DNA from: Tethya wilhelma
Taxonomy: Eukaryota > Porifera > Demospongiae > Tethyida > Tethyidae
Direction: 5' to 3'
NCBI GenBank assembly: GCA_964030475.1
Contig: CAXIPT010000008.1
Location: forward strand, 480,072-544,071
DNA: 64,000 nt
Part shown: piece after piece, positions 25,896 through 35,880 of the stretch
How positions within the stretch are numbered: the stretch's first letter is position 1
How the letters are laid out: every line of letters begins with the position of its first letter
Position numbers and translations under genes: made by a program
Notes under the pieces: generated by a model
The model's database searches: none
What the model saw: only the letters and a program-made list of their open reading frames with translations
Told to the model about the DNA's origin: nothing

Positions 25896-26393
25896 TTAGG
25901 TCTCCTTTGGTTCCTCAAAGTAAACATCTTCCTTGCTCACTCGATCTTCCACAACAATGCTTGTCTTTTCTGGCTCTCCCCCTTTGATATACTGCATGGT
26001 TCTCATACGCTTGTTTTTGTCATCACCACAAAGAGTGAGCACCTCAGTACCAGAGTGAGTTGTTCCATCTCTTCCCTGGTGTGTTTCGTTGAACATAAAG
26101 ACAGTATCACTGATGACAGTGCATTCTCCTGTTAGGGATTTCATTTTGATGTGCAGCTTTCCGGCTGATTCATCAAAAGTTCCAAAGAAGGTATACACTT
26201 TTTCCTTACCATCACTATATGTGTACGTGTTGCGCTGGGAATATTTCTCTCCTTTGGCTCCCATTTCAATCTTCGTGTCGAATGACGTGATCTCTTTGCC
26301 TTGCGAGTCAACGTGGACAGATTTTCCTTTCCAGGTACCGAAATGGCGTGCGATAGTCTCTGGGTATTTAAAATCAGCCGTTGTTTGAGCCAT
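25896..26393 (-). CDS. Lipocalin-like small protein B (intronless, 165 aa)
   Basis: Second intact member of the family, colinear with copy A over its whole 165 residues and differing by roughly a dozen substitutions, among them Y-to-R at residue 16 region (IARHFGTWKGK versus IAHHFGTWKGK) and EKYSQRN for ERYSQRN. The start at 26393 is the ATG shared with A. It lies downstream of the D-cysteine desulfhydrase-like gene on the same strand, with the stop codon of that gene about 175 bp upstream of this start. An NRF1-like palindrome stands between them. Low substitution load without a frame break suggests purifying selection since the duplication. Confidence 0.72.
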   Translation of the reverse strand: MAQTTADFKYPETIARHFGTWKGKSVHVDSQGKEITSFDTKIEMGAKGEKYSQRNTYTYSDGKEKVYTFFGTFDESAGKLHIKMKSLTGECTVISDTVFMFNETHQGRDGTTHSGTEVLTLCGDDKNKRMRTMQYIKGGEPEKTSIVVEDRVSKEDVYFEEPKET

Positions 26394-26501
26394 TTCGGAA
26401 TTCTTGTTCTTCGACAGAGAGTACAACAAGGTTTTGCGCTGTAATGACCCAAGTACAGGGTTTAGCTGGGTTATATAAACGCATAATATCTATATCCGAT
26501 T

Positions 26502-26513
26502 CACGCATGCGCA
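26502..26513. promoter_or_regulatory. NRF1/alpha-Pal-like palindrome of lipocalin-like gene B
   Basis: CACGCATGCGCA, reverse strand TGCGCATGCGTG, lies 109 bp upstream of the ATG at 26393 and 56 bp downstream of the desulfhydrase-like stop codon. Confidence 0.5.
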
Positions 26514-26568
26514 GAAAACTTAGCGCAGTCGATGGTACGCATGTGACACGACAAATTTTGATAATTAA

Positions 26569-29112
26569 TTAGTCCAAGGGGAAGATGTCACTGGCTTTGT
26601 AAACTTGATTGGTGACTGGTTTAGATCTCACAATATGGTCAATTTGTCCATCAAACAGAGTGTATATACCACCTGCATGGGAATTATAATTATAGTACTG
26701 ACATTACAATATTATTATTATTATTATTATTATACTTATGCATGGCCTTTAATAATAAGTCAACAACTATCACTATAATTATCAGTTTGCCATATAGTGG
26801 ACCTGTTTGTATGTATAGGACTCGTTTCCCAGCAAATCTCCCGGGATTCTTATTCATTTCACCAATCATTCCTCTCACAGCTTTCACACCAAAAGTAGGA
26901 TCAAGTGGAACACCTGTTGCACTGGTTACCTCAACAATACTCTCTGTATATGTACAATATTACGTTTTTAAATCAAGGTTCTAAAAATAATGATCCCTGA
27001 TCTTAATTACCAAGTTCTTCATCGCTGGAGATGTCATACCCCAATCCACCATAGCCCAGGACAGGATCAATTAGCTCTTGAGCTTTGACAGTTGTCAGAC
27101 CAAGATCAGAGAGACACTCATCAACATGTTTGAATATCATCTCCTCAGTAATGCCAGGTGCTATAGGCACTGCATGGAGCCTTCAGTGGAAAGATAATAT
27201 GATATAACTTGATCAGTTCTGAGACAATAGATCAATATCCGAGATATTTTGCATGAGTAGGCTTAGGGGGAAGATATGCTCAGCTGGCACTAAGGTTAAG
27301 ATTCAAGTAGTGCAGAAAATCATTCCCAAATTATGCCTGTTTCCAGCCGGGGTATGCCCATTGTATTCATTCCAGTCAGTTTATCAAATCACATGGTGCA
27401 TGACCAACATTTGCTTTGGTTTCAGCAAAATCTCACTCTTGAAAAGGCTATACCGAAAGGTATCCCTCATGCTTCAGCTTATAACAAAATTAGCTGTAAA
27501 TCCTAATATAAAGATTTCTCTCAGATTGGGTAATGGTCATCACTATTACTGTAGATAGGGTATTTTCATTACTATAAAATTCTTTTTCTTGTTCACAAAA
27601 CCTATTTATAGAGGACAATGCATCACCAAAAGTGACCATGCAACTGCATTGCTATATGCTATACTGTACAGCAACTAAAATTGTTGTACATCTTTAGATT
27701 AATTTTCATTCAGAAAAAAATTTTGAACATAATTATAATAGAGGTCGGACCTGCTGTCATAATGGGCACAATTTTTAGGCATAAAAGAATAGAATAATCG
27801 GAGATAGGAAAAGCATTATTTATAAATGCCTATAGCCAAGAGTATTTTCTGAGAATAAAAACTGAAAATAGAAAGCATTATACATGAATTTATATAATCA
27901 TCAGTATATGGAGGAGCAAAATATAGAATAATAGGTAAATTTAAGCATGCATATGTGATCATGATCCACCTAAGCCTATGCAAAAGTCTGACTTACTATG
28001 GACTTACTTAATGTGTGATCCAGTAAGATAATTGGCAATAGCTAGTCCTGCAACCATTCCTGGGATACTGCCAGCTGGAACCAAAATGTCGTCAAAATTC
28101 TCTAACAGACCCTATAGTATACAAACAAGAACAGACCTTTTTTAAAGATAAACTTGAAAAAAATACTGGAGTGCCAATGAATTTTTAGTCTGCTAGTACC
28201 TGGCTTATCATCTCCTTGAAAGCATCAAAGTACCCCCATACTGCTAGGGTGCAAGCTCCCCCTGGGGGTATGAGGTATGCCTTGTGTTTACCCTCAGCAC
28301 TGCATAATATTATAACATCAATATAAATTAATCATAATGATATATTATATTGCAACAGTTGTTGATCGCGTAACTTTATTTTCTCAACATATTCTTTCAT
28401 CTTTTCTTGTATCATTTTGTATCTCTCCACAAGTGGAAAGACAATGAACTTTGCACCAGCAAGCTTGCTTAGAAGAGCATTTCCATGAGTTGAACTTTCA
28501 AACTGTTGCCATTCCTAATTATTTACAACTACAATCATTATGATCATTATTATCTGTATAATTGTAATTGTCAAAATTGACTGAGCATCAAAACACTGAA
28601 TATTCATGGTATACCTGGCCAACTGGGAGTATAAAGATGTGTGTTTCTAGACCAAGTTGTCTAGCTGCAAATGCAGTGGCTCGGCAATGATTTGATTGAG
28701 GTCCTCCAATTGTTACCACTGTATCACAGCTTTGCTGAACAGCATCAGCAAGAAGAAACTCCAACTTTCTAACCTATACATCCACATGCATAAAGTTCAA
28801 AACTTGACTATACTAGCTAGCATGCCACGAATACTTTATTTCCAGTCAAAGTACTTCCAGTGAGGTCTTCTCTCTTCACAGAGACTTGGAACTCACTTGG
28901 TACTCCAGGAAGAGACCACTTGTGGATAGGAGTGGGCTTCATACACAACTGAAACAAATATTTTGATTTTATAAACTTTGAATATGTACCGTACTGAGCC
29001 AAATGACCGTAGCGGCATGAAAACTTACCTGAAATCGATACATAGGCTTTCTCGACAAGTTTTTAGCCCATTCAGGAGGAGTGTAAGAACAGAGCTCACT
29101 GTATCCGTCCAT
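26569..29112 (-). CDS. PLP-dependent D-cysteine desulfhydrase / ACC deaminase family enzyme (371 aa, 9 exons)
   Basis: Nine minus-strand exons join without a frame break: 29029-29112, 28835-28948, 28615-28773, 28375-28514, 28200-28299, 28008-28111, 27011-27180, 26803-26943 and 26569-26672, giving 371 residues. The N terminus ([19 protein letters not shown], then [12 protein letters not shown]) and [20 protein letters not shown] are typical of the D-cysteine desulfhydrase branch; the Lys of GNK is the expected PLP lysine, and [10 protein letters not shown] is the cofactor-ring loop. The C terminus has [18 protein letters not shown]. The expected phosphate loop GSGGT is replaced by AGSIPGM, and [13 protein letters not shown] replaces the usual PVGGSN segment, so substrate or activity may differ. 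These enzymes degrade D-cysteine to pyruvate, sulfide and ammonia or deaminate ACC. Flanked by lipocalin-like genes on the same strand. Confidence 0.85.
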
Positions 29113-29336
29113 GACGCAGCGCTGAGCTTCACTGAATTTCTAGCTAGCTATAGTGCATGTGCTTTCCAGAGTTATGTTTCGGTTAATTATTTAATATGGT
29201 CAACTATTATCAGCTATGTTGATTATACATCATGTTCACAGAGACGCATTATTTATTTATATAAACTGTAATTAGCTATCAAGTCAAATTCCCGAATGGT
29301 CCATTAGAACTGAGTCATATACTGTTACTAGATTTC

Positions 29337-29795
29337 TCAGATCTCAAAGTAAACATCCTCCTTACTCACAAGCTGTTCCACAATTGTGGATGTCTTATAT
29401 GGTTTTCCATTTATAACAAACTGGTTTGTTCTCATCCGATTTTTCTTGTCTTCATCACACAGAGTGATCACCTCAGTTATCAAAACAGGGCCATCTTCTG
29501 TTTGAATAGATTCACTGAATATAAGCACTCTGTCATCAATCGTTGTAGTTTTTCCAATCTGAGTTCCATCTTCCCTTTCCAGAGTCAATGTGCCATTGGT
29601 GTCAATTATTCCTTTGAACTCTTTTACTATTACTTGTCCATCAGGCCTGGTATATGTATTGCGCTGGGAACACTTCTCTCCTCTTGCACCAATTTCAATC
29701 TTCGTGTTATAGGAATCTAATACTTTTCCATCGGGATCTACATGCACAGACTTTCCCTCCCAGGTGCCGAAGTGACTAGCTAGGACTGCATTCAT
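29337..29795 (-). CDS. Lipocalin-like small protein C (intronless, 152 aa)
   Basis: Third open member of the family, more diverged than A and B. It starts MNAVLASHFGTWEGKSVHVD and keeps KIEIGARGEKCSQRNTYT, the RMRTNQFVINGKP segment and the ending VSKEDVYFEI, but lacks about twelve N-terminal residues and the C-terminal tail EPKET. The decayed remnants in the CpeT/SDR loci (GTWEGKVVHVDP, LDFYNTKIEI) are closer to this member than to A or B. It lies about 225 bp upstream of the desulfhydrase-like start codon on the same strand. No NRF1-like palindrome is seen directly upstream; instead the 5' flank carries a 25-bp foldback element and a GC-rich run. Confidence 0.68.
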   Translation of the reverse strand: MNAVLASHFGTWEGKSVHVDPDGKVLDSYNTKIEIGARGEKCSQRNTYTRPDGQVIVKEFKGIIDTNGTLTLEREDGTQIGKTTTIDDRVLIFSESIQTEDGPVLITEVITLCDEDKKNRMRTNQFVINGKPYKTSTIVEQLVSKEDVYFEI

Positions 29796-29818
29796 GACTT
29801 GATTAGCAACGTGTTCTC

Positions 29819-29843
29819 TAGCCTCGTCAGATCAACGAGGCTA
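29819..29843. mobile_element. 25-bp foldback element with 9-bp target-site duplication
   Basis: TAGCCTCGT and ACGAGGCTA form perfect 9-bp inverted ends around a 7-base centre. The element is flanked on both sides by CGTGTTCTC, a 9-bp direct repeat. It shares the end motif TAGYCTCG with the element at 30791-30842. Confidence 0.6.
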
Positions 29844-30298
29844 CGTGTTCTCCTACTTGCTCTGTTTTTTTGTTGTTTTTTGGGGTTTTTTTGAGACCAC
29901 ATCTACATTTACAACCACAGGCCGGCGCGCGCGCGCGGCGCCCACATGTCGAGTGACATGTCCAAGAGAGACTCTAGTAAGTACTCTAGAGTTGATATAG
30001 CTATATAGAGTGACAGCATGGTGGTAGAAATGAGGTTAGAAGCCACGAAAGTCAAGGTCAAGTGCTGACGCGGGCCGCAGGGAGGCGAAGGTCAAGCTAC
30101 CTTTTCTTAGTAGTCTGGTGTATTATCCTAGCCTCGTAGGCGTATCCAGACTTATACCTTTTCTGATGACTCTTCATTCCAGTACTTCACTCAAGCCATT
30201 CCAGCCGATTCCCGATTCCACAAAATCATTCAGTTTTTAATAGGCGAGCTATATAAGGTAGAATTTATCTTGTTTACTCTAGATCTACTCCTGTGACA
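29844..30298. other. Unassigned stretch with GC-rich run
   Basis: Contains a CG-alternating run at about 29922-29942, a short inverted repeat ACATGTC..GACATGT just after it, and a single TAGCCTCG element end near 30132. No coding frame recognised. Confidence 0.35.
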
Positions 30299-30965
30299 AT
30301 GATTTAGTTTTAGGCGCTGGATGGACAGGCACAAGGTTCTGTCTTCATGATCCAGACAGAAACATTTTGACGACTCGATCTTCAGAAAAGTTATCCAAGC
30401 TAAAAGGATTAGGAATCAAAGCAGTTCTATTTTACCTGCAAGATGAAGAAACGTGGAGTAACTTGCCACCCAAATGTGATATTGAAGCATAGATAATATA
30501 TTATCTATGGTGGAGATGAGGCTCATTCCTGGTATGGGGGTTCTCGGTCTGTTCAAAGTGGTTTCTCTAAAGGGTATTTTCGTAATGGTCTCAAGTTAGT
30601 AAATTTGATTCATGTCAATGACATATGCAAAATAATTTCGATCTTTGTTTCCAAGTCACGGTGCAAAGAGCCACTGCCTGGAAATAGTGCGATCCATGGG
30701 CAAAGGATTCTGATATCTTGTGGTGCTTTTCGAGTCAAAGATTTTGCTAAAGCACTAAATGTAGATCCTCTGCTGCCACCTGATAGCAGCTAGTCTCGCG
30801 GGCCAGACTCTTCCCAAGGAAAGGGGCTGGCCCGCGAGACTAGATAGCAGCATGAGTAACAATAAACTTGTTATATCTGTTACCAAGCTCTTCTCCCTAT
30901 TACCTCCAGACTATGAATGGACACTACCAGTGGCAGGCGTAAATACAGTGTCACGAGGTCTCCCA
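30299..30965 (+). pseudogene. SDR-family reductase, diverged broken copy
   Basis: Plus-strand relative of the SDR-like gene at 50856-51779. The Rossmann start reads LVLGAGWTGTRFCLHDPDR but a one-base loss after the ATG (30299) puts it out of frame. About 75 codons are missing at 30487, where a perfect 22-bp palindrome (30488-30509) sits at the junction. The second half (YFRNGLKLVNLIHVNDI, ILISCGAFRVKDF, PPDYEWTLPVAGV) is interrupted by a 52-bp foldback insertion at 30791-30842. It is more diverged than the other copies, so it is the oldest or from a separate lineage. Confidence 0.7.
30791..30842. mobile_element. 52-bp foldback element with 9-bp target-site duplication
   Basis: Perfect 16-bp inverted ends TAGTCTCGCGGGCCAG and CTGGCCCGCGAGACTA surround a 20-base centre. 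GATAGCAGC is repeated directly at 30782-30790 and 30843-30851. The insertion interrupts the SDR pseudogene, whose reading resumes after it. A 9-bp duplication is typical of Mutator-like transposition; no enzyme is encoded. Confidence 0.75.
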
Positions 30966-31095
30966 ACAACTGTACAGCAGGCAACTGATGTGTGTGGAAG
31001 AGTTCATGACAGGCAATGGGAACTCAATAAATCAAATTTTCGAGGTAACTGGCAGGGACAAGCAATTAGAGAAGCAGACATATGGAAGCAAATGT

Positions 31096-31811
31096 TCTCT
31101 GATGTCAGTCATATCTGCACTTCTCAGTGCTAGCAAGAGGCTGAGGTAAAGAAAAGGTAAAGACACCAATTTCACAATTAAGGATCACACAAAAGAGTCA
31201 ACCCTCCTTTCACACTCACGTACCTTTATCCACACGTGGTCTCCAGTCGTACACCCTTCTTGTCTCTCAAACTCATGAAAGTCGGACGTTCGTCTTTGAC
31301 AACAGCTCCAGAACTTATAACTACTGACACGAATGGACAGAGAAAAACACAAGTGAGCAAAGGAAGATAACACCACAAAATGATACCTACTACTCACCCA
31401 TCATGAAAGATGGCTACTCCTGGATGATGTTGGCAGTGAGTGAAATTACTATCAGGACCAATGTAGATCTACATACAAACAACATAATTGACACAAGAAT
31501 CCTGACACCTGCAAAACCCAATGTCATGGCTTTATTTTAATTTTTGACTTGCACTTGCACAACCTGGCACTCAGCACATCATTGCAACCATAGTTGGTGC
31601 ATTTGGTACCAATCTTCACTTCACATTCTGAAGCTGAATGTGTACAGGCAGTAATACTCTGGATACAAACAGTTCTCTCTTCAATCTTCAATCTACTACC
31701 TTCTCCATCTTTTGACTTCACATCTTCTTCTTTAGCCTTCTCCTCTGCTTCTTGTTCCTGGAGTTTCTTCAACAGCCTCTTCAGAGAGTCCGACACAGTC
31801 AACCTTAGCTT
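31096..31811 (-). pseudogene. CHORDC1: CHORD-CS gene, truncated copy B
   Basis: Minus-strand exons match copy A: 31578-31811 (coiled Lys/Glu-rich linker starting LKRLLKKLQEQEAEEKAKEE and the first CHORD residues), 31398-31468, 31224-31320 and a fragment of the first CS exon, 31096-31140. In that fragment TGG of the CS motif is TGA, and homology stops at about 31096, so the CS domain is lost. The donor after the first exon is also weakened (GTGCTG for GTGAGT). The linker frame is open here, whereas it is frameshifted in copy C. Confidence 0.75.
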
Positions 31812-31861
31812 CTACAATCAGATTTTATGACGTTGTTTAAGCCATTTCTGAATTCTTGTTC

Positions 31862-31945
31862 ACAGGTGGGACAGCTGTAGGAACGTAAACGGAAAAAGGA
31901 AAACCATGAACGTAATCGGAAAAAGGAAAAATCAGGCCGCATGGG
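31862..31945 (-). mobile_element. LINE 5'-end fragment
   Basis: GTAGGAACGTAAACGGAAAA at 31876 matches the 5' end of the LINE copies at 51895 and, reversed, 37016, but the body is not continued. Confidence 0.5.
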
Positions 31946-32034
31946 CCGCATAGCAAGGGGGCAGGGCAGGGCAGGGCCACTGAAATGAATAGAGAACTGT
32001 GGCGCCTCCTGGTGACGGATCAGTAGCCTCAGGG

Positions 32035-32340
32035 ACAGGCGTATCTCTATAGCCTTCAACTTACCATGGTGACTTTGGCCTGTGTAGCATAACCACCATG
32101 CTTCGGGGCTGAATATAGTGCAGTCACCACTCAAGTTGTATCTCTCTTGGCCTTCAACTTACCATGGTGACTTTGGCCTGTGTAGCATAACCACACCATG
32201 CTTCGGGGCTGAATATAGTACAGTCACCACTCAAGTTCTATCTCTCTTGGCCTTCAACTTACCATGGTGACTTTGGCCTGTAGCAAACCACCATGCTTTG
32301 AGGCTGAATATAGTGCAGTCACCACTCAAGTTTATAATAG
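32035..32340 (+). repeat. Three tandem copies of a ~100-bp unit
   Basis: Units begin near CCTTCAACTTACCATGGTGA and occur at about 32052, 32151 and 32251, the last one shortened. No coding content recognised. Confidence 0.8.
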
Positions 32341-32574
32341 CAACTGCCAACTTCCAGCAGTGCCAAGGTTCAACTTCATTTGCATGACTTGCCCCGAAAT
32401 GTTAACAACTGTGACCATTCATAGCCTGACAAGTTTCCTTTCAAGTATTAAATACACATTAAAGAAAATGTGCCACTGAGAAGTCTCTGAGCTATCATTG
32501 TACTAAATTCCGGCAGTGAATGCAGTTTCAAACACAGAATGAATCAGCTTGTGTATATAGCAGTACTACCCATA

Positions 32575-33905
32575 TTCAACCAATTCTTGCTCTAACTATG
32601 ACTAGACCCTGTCACAGTGATCAGCTTCTGTCTCTAAGCTATGAAAAGCATTCTGATCACCTTCTGAGTGTGTATGGTTTGTTTAGATAATATTTTTCTG
32701 TTTACGTTAGCTAACGAATTTGGAAAAATGTATAAAATTGTACCCCATTCAACCAATTCTTGCTCCAACTGTCACTAGATCCTGTCACAGTGATCAGCTT
32801 CTGTCTCTAAGCTATGAAAAGCATTCTGATCACCTTCTGAGGGTGTTTGGTTAGTTTAGATAATATTTTTCCGTTTACGTTAGCTAACAAATTTGGAAAA
32901 ATGTATAAAATTGTACCCTATTCAACCAATTCTTGCTCCAACTGTCACTAGACCCTGTCACAGTGATCAGCTTCTGTCTCTAAGCTATAAAATGCATTCT
33001 GATCACCTTCTGAGTGTGTTTGGTTAGTTTAGATAATATTTTTCCGTTTACGTTAGCTAACGAATTTGGAAAAATGTATAAAATTGTACCCCATTCAACC
33101 AATTCTTGCTCCAACTGTCACTAGATCCTGTCACAGTGATCACTGAGCTTCTGTCTCTAAGCTATGAAAAGCATTCTGATCACCTTCTGAGTGTGTTTGA
33201 TACTGATGATATTTTTCTGTTTACGTTAGCTAACGAATTTGGAAAAAAATGTATAAAATTGTGCCTATTCAACCAATTCTTGCTCCAACTGTGACTAGAC
33301 CCTGCCACAGTGATCAGCTTCTGTCTCTAAGCTATGAAAAGCATTCTGATCACCTTCTGAGTGTGTTTGTTTTGTTTAGATAATATTTTTCCGTTTATGT
33401 TAGCTAACAAATTTGGAAGTGAAATGTATAAAATTGTACCCTATTCAACCAATTCTTGCTCCAACTGTCACTAGACCCTGTCACAGTGATCAGCTTCTGT
33501 CTCTAAGCTATGAAAAGCATTCATATTACCTTCTGAGTGTGTTTGGTTAGTTTAGATAATATTTTTCTGTTTACGTTAGCTAACAAATTTGGAAAATGTA
33601 TAAAATTTTACCCTAGCCCTAGTCAACCATCTTGCTCTAACTATGACTAGACTGTCACAGTGACCAGCCCATGTTTCTGAGCTATGAAAAGTATTCTAAT
33701 CACCTTCTGAGTGTGTTTGTAATTTTTCCATTTACGTTATAGCTATATAACGAATTTGGGAAAAATGTCTAAAATTGTACCCTAGCTATTCAACCCTACA
33801 ATTCTTGCTCCAACTGTGACTAGACCCTGTCACAGTGATCAGCTTCTGTCTCTAAGCTATGAAAAGCATTCTGATCACCTTCTGAGTGTGTTTGATAATA
33901 TTTTA
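32575..33905 (+). repeat. Tandem array of ~173-bp units (8 copies)
   Basis: The landmark CAGTGATCAGCTTCTGTC recurs at about 32616, 32787, 32961, 33133, 33307, 33483, 33658 and 33831, spaced 171-176 bp. Each unit also holds the palindrome CGTTAGCTAACG and a CCGTTTACGTT word shared with the LINE 5' end. The same family appears reversed at 55775-56550. Confidence 0.85.
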
Positions 33906-33911
33906 TATAGT

Positions 33912-34195
33912 GCAGGTGCACCCCCCTTTTGAAGCAAAAAGAACTTAGATTTAGATACAATCATAAAACATTAAGTTATATAGCTTCAAATCATAAAATT
34001 TCAAATTTCAAATCATTATTTTATGAAAGATGCTCCAAAATGTACCAGAATACACCGAAATTAGCCTAAATTTGCCAAAATTTTCTGGGGGAGCATGCCC
34101 CCAGACCCCCCTAGATTTTCCCTTTTTTTATGGGACACTTTCGGCAGTTAATAGCTATGCACCCCCCTTTCAAGATCCTGGCTACGGTCCTGAAA
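33912..34195. mobile_element. hAT-like non-autonomous element fragment
   Basis: The right end CTGGCTACGGTCCTG is the reverse of CAGGACCGTAGCCAG, a terminal motif common in hAT-type elements, next to runs of C (CACCCCCCTTTCAAGATC). A matching left end is not found. No transposase frame. Confidence 0.4.
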
Positions 34196-34897
34196 TTAAG
34201 TGTTTAGTAAAAGACTGACAAAAACATTAACTGGCCTGACAGAACAAAGAAGACTGATCATTAAAGACAACATTCTACTCAAACAAGTGAAGTGGATACT
34301 TGCATTGGTCATTATTACAAGAAATACAAAGGTGTTGGTGCTAGAAAGCTTTACAATACTATTCTGAGCAAGAAATTTAATTGTGGGTATATCTGAGAAA
34401 CAAATTAACATACATCTAAACCTCATGCATAAGAGATCTGATGAAGGAGCAGTGGTCTCATCTAGCTGCTTCTGGTCGTCGTGTTAAAGTGATAATTGGT
34501 AAAGAGCTAGTGGACGCCACTGTTGAGAATCACAGATTCATTTCTAAGCTGTCTGGCGACTGCAACTATTTCTATGCCACAGCAAAATTAGACATTAGGC
34601 TTGTTAACTCAAACACTTTAAGAGAGGTCCAATTTCGGGATACAACTTTCAGTTAGTTTAATTGTAATATTATTTGTGTATTGTCTGTTTACCCTTCCCC
34701 TTTTGCACCTCCTGTTGGTGTGTACAATTATAATTACAATTACATCAACAATCAGCAAGGAGTGGTTCATTACCTATAATGACATCGCTAGGGGTTGAGA
34801 TAATTGATTATGCTATATTAGTGTATAGTATAAGCTGGACCTGCATGATTGTAGTGCATTACTATTATTATCACTGTTATGATTCCAATACGTACAG
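34196..34897. other. Unassigned stretch
   Basis: A 71-codon frame at 34441-34656 (segment VKVIIGKELVDATVENHRF) has protein-like composition but no recognised relative and no splice context. Otherwise A/T-rich. Confidence 0.3.
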
Positions 34898-35068
34898 ATT
34901 GAGCGTTCCCACAAAACATGGAAAGTACTTCTTAAATTTGACTTGATTGGTGACATCAATGATTTTATGGACAATCATCTGAAGACAACAGAACATGATT
35001 GGGTGACTGCTCTCCCAGTATATCAGCACCTGTACAACTCAACTGTACACAAATCCCTAGGACCCTAG
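34898..35068 (+). pseudogene. Retrotransposon-type integrase fragment
   Basis: A 56-codon block reads IERSHKTWKVLLKF, then DWVTALPVYQHLYNS and VHKSLGP before a stop. IERSH-T-K and the LP-Y---YN---H-SLG pattern mark the end of the integrase catalytic core of Ty3/gypsy-type elements. The DDE residues and all upstream parts are absent. The inverted copy is at 55594-55764. Confidence 0.65.
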
Positions 35069-35763
35069 GTGCATCATGTATTGCATGGTGTATATGTCCA
35101 ATCATAAGTGCATTAAATGATTAGGACTATATTTACTATACATCCAGGATGCACACCGTTTGATCAAGAGGTTATGTATGCATAGTCAGCAGTCTAATGC
35201 TGTTACAAATCCTCTGTTTTGTTTGCCTCCCTCACCTATGGATGCAAGTAGTAAGCTAGTAGAAGATGCCATCTCACAGAAGTATATAAGCTAATGTAAT
35301 TAGTTTTAAGCATGCATGTGTGCCGGACCGATATGCATGACCTATAGCAAATGTTAACCATACTTGAGCTAAAAATGTTGGTGCCTGTGTCGGGATTTTA
35401 ATTTAGGAGTCCTCTGATCACTTGATGAGCACTTGAACCTTTTCTGTCATTAAACTTAAAACAAATATTGATTCCAGAACTTTCCAAACAAACTAATTTT
35501 TGATAAAATCTATCCATAATAGTAATTAAAATGTGGGTGTGTGATATATAATACATTTAGAATTTAGCTAATGAAGGCTGAAACAAAGCAGCAAAAAAGA
35601 TGGTGGAATCTAAAAACAATAAGTATATACCAACCTAGCATCTATGATGTAACATTGATGTTCAGGAGGTGTGTATGGTTTTAGAAGCTATATCAAGATG
35701 ACAATTAAGGTGTTATAACTAGAGGCTATAGTTAAGCTATTATAATTGAATTGAATGCAGAAA
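35069..35763. repeat. Flank of integrase fragment, inverted copy at about 54900-55593
   Basis: Noncoding sequence between the integrase fragment and the SINE. It is mirrored, with scattered changes, on the right side of the window (for example CTTGATGAGCACTTGAACCT near 35420 against its reverse near 55217). Confidence 0.7.
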
Positions 35764-35880
35764 GAGAAAGATATCCCAGAAAAAATCTGGGACTCGTGAT
35801 CAGCTGCAGCTGGGAATCGAACCCAAGACCTCCTGATTGCTAGTCAGGTGCTCTTACCACTAAGCCACTAAAACCAGGCT
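35764..35880 (-). mobile_element. tRNA-derived SINE (minus strand)
   Basis: Reverse strand carries a pol III A box TGGCTTAGTGG, a tRNA-Ala(AGC)-like anticodon arm (CCTGA CTAGCAA TCAGG) and a B box GGTTCGATTCC, followed by a tail ending in CTTTCTCTTTC. The acceptor stem does not pair, so it is not a tRNA gene. Same element as 54797-54912. Confidence 0.7.

Noticed and set aside
27253..27558. 101-codon plus-strand frame in the desulfhydrase intron
   Set aside because: No recognisable protein features and it lies within an intron containing degenerate repeat words.
32575..33905. CRISPR-like array
   Set aside because: Units are 171-176 bp and similar throughout, with no short repeat/spacer structure; this is a eukaryotic tandem repeat.
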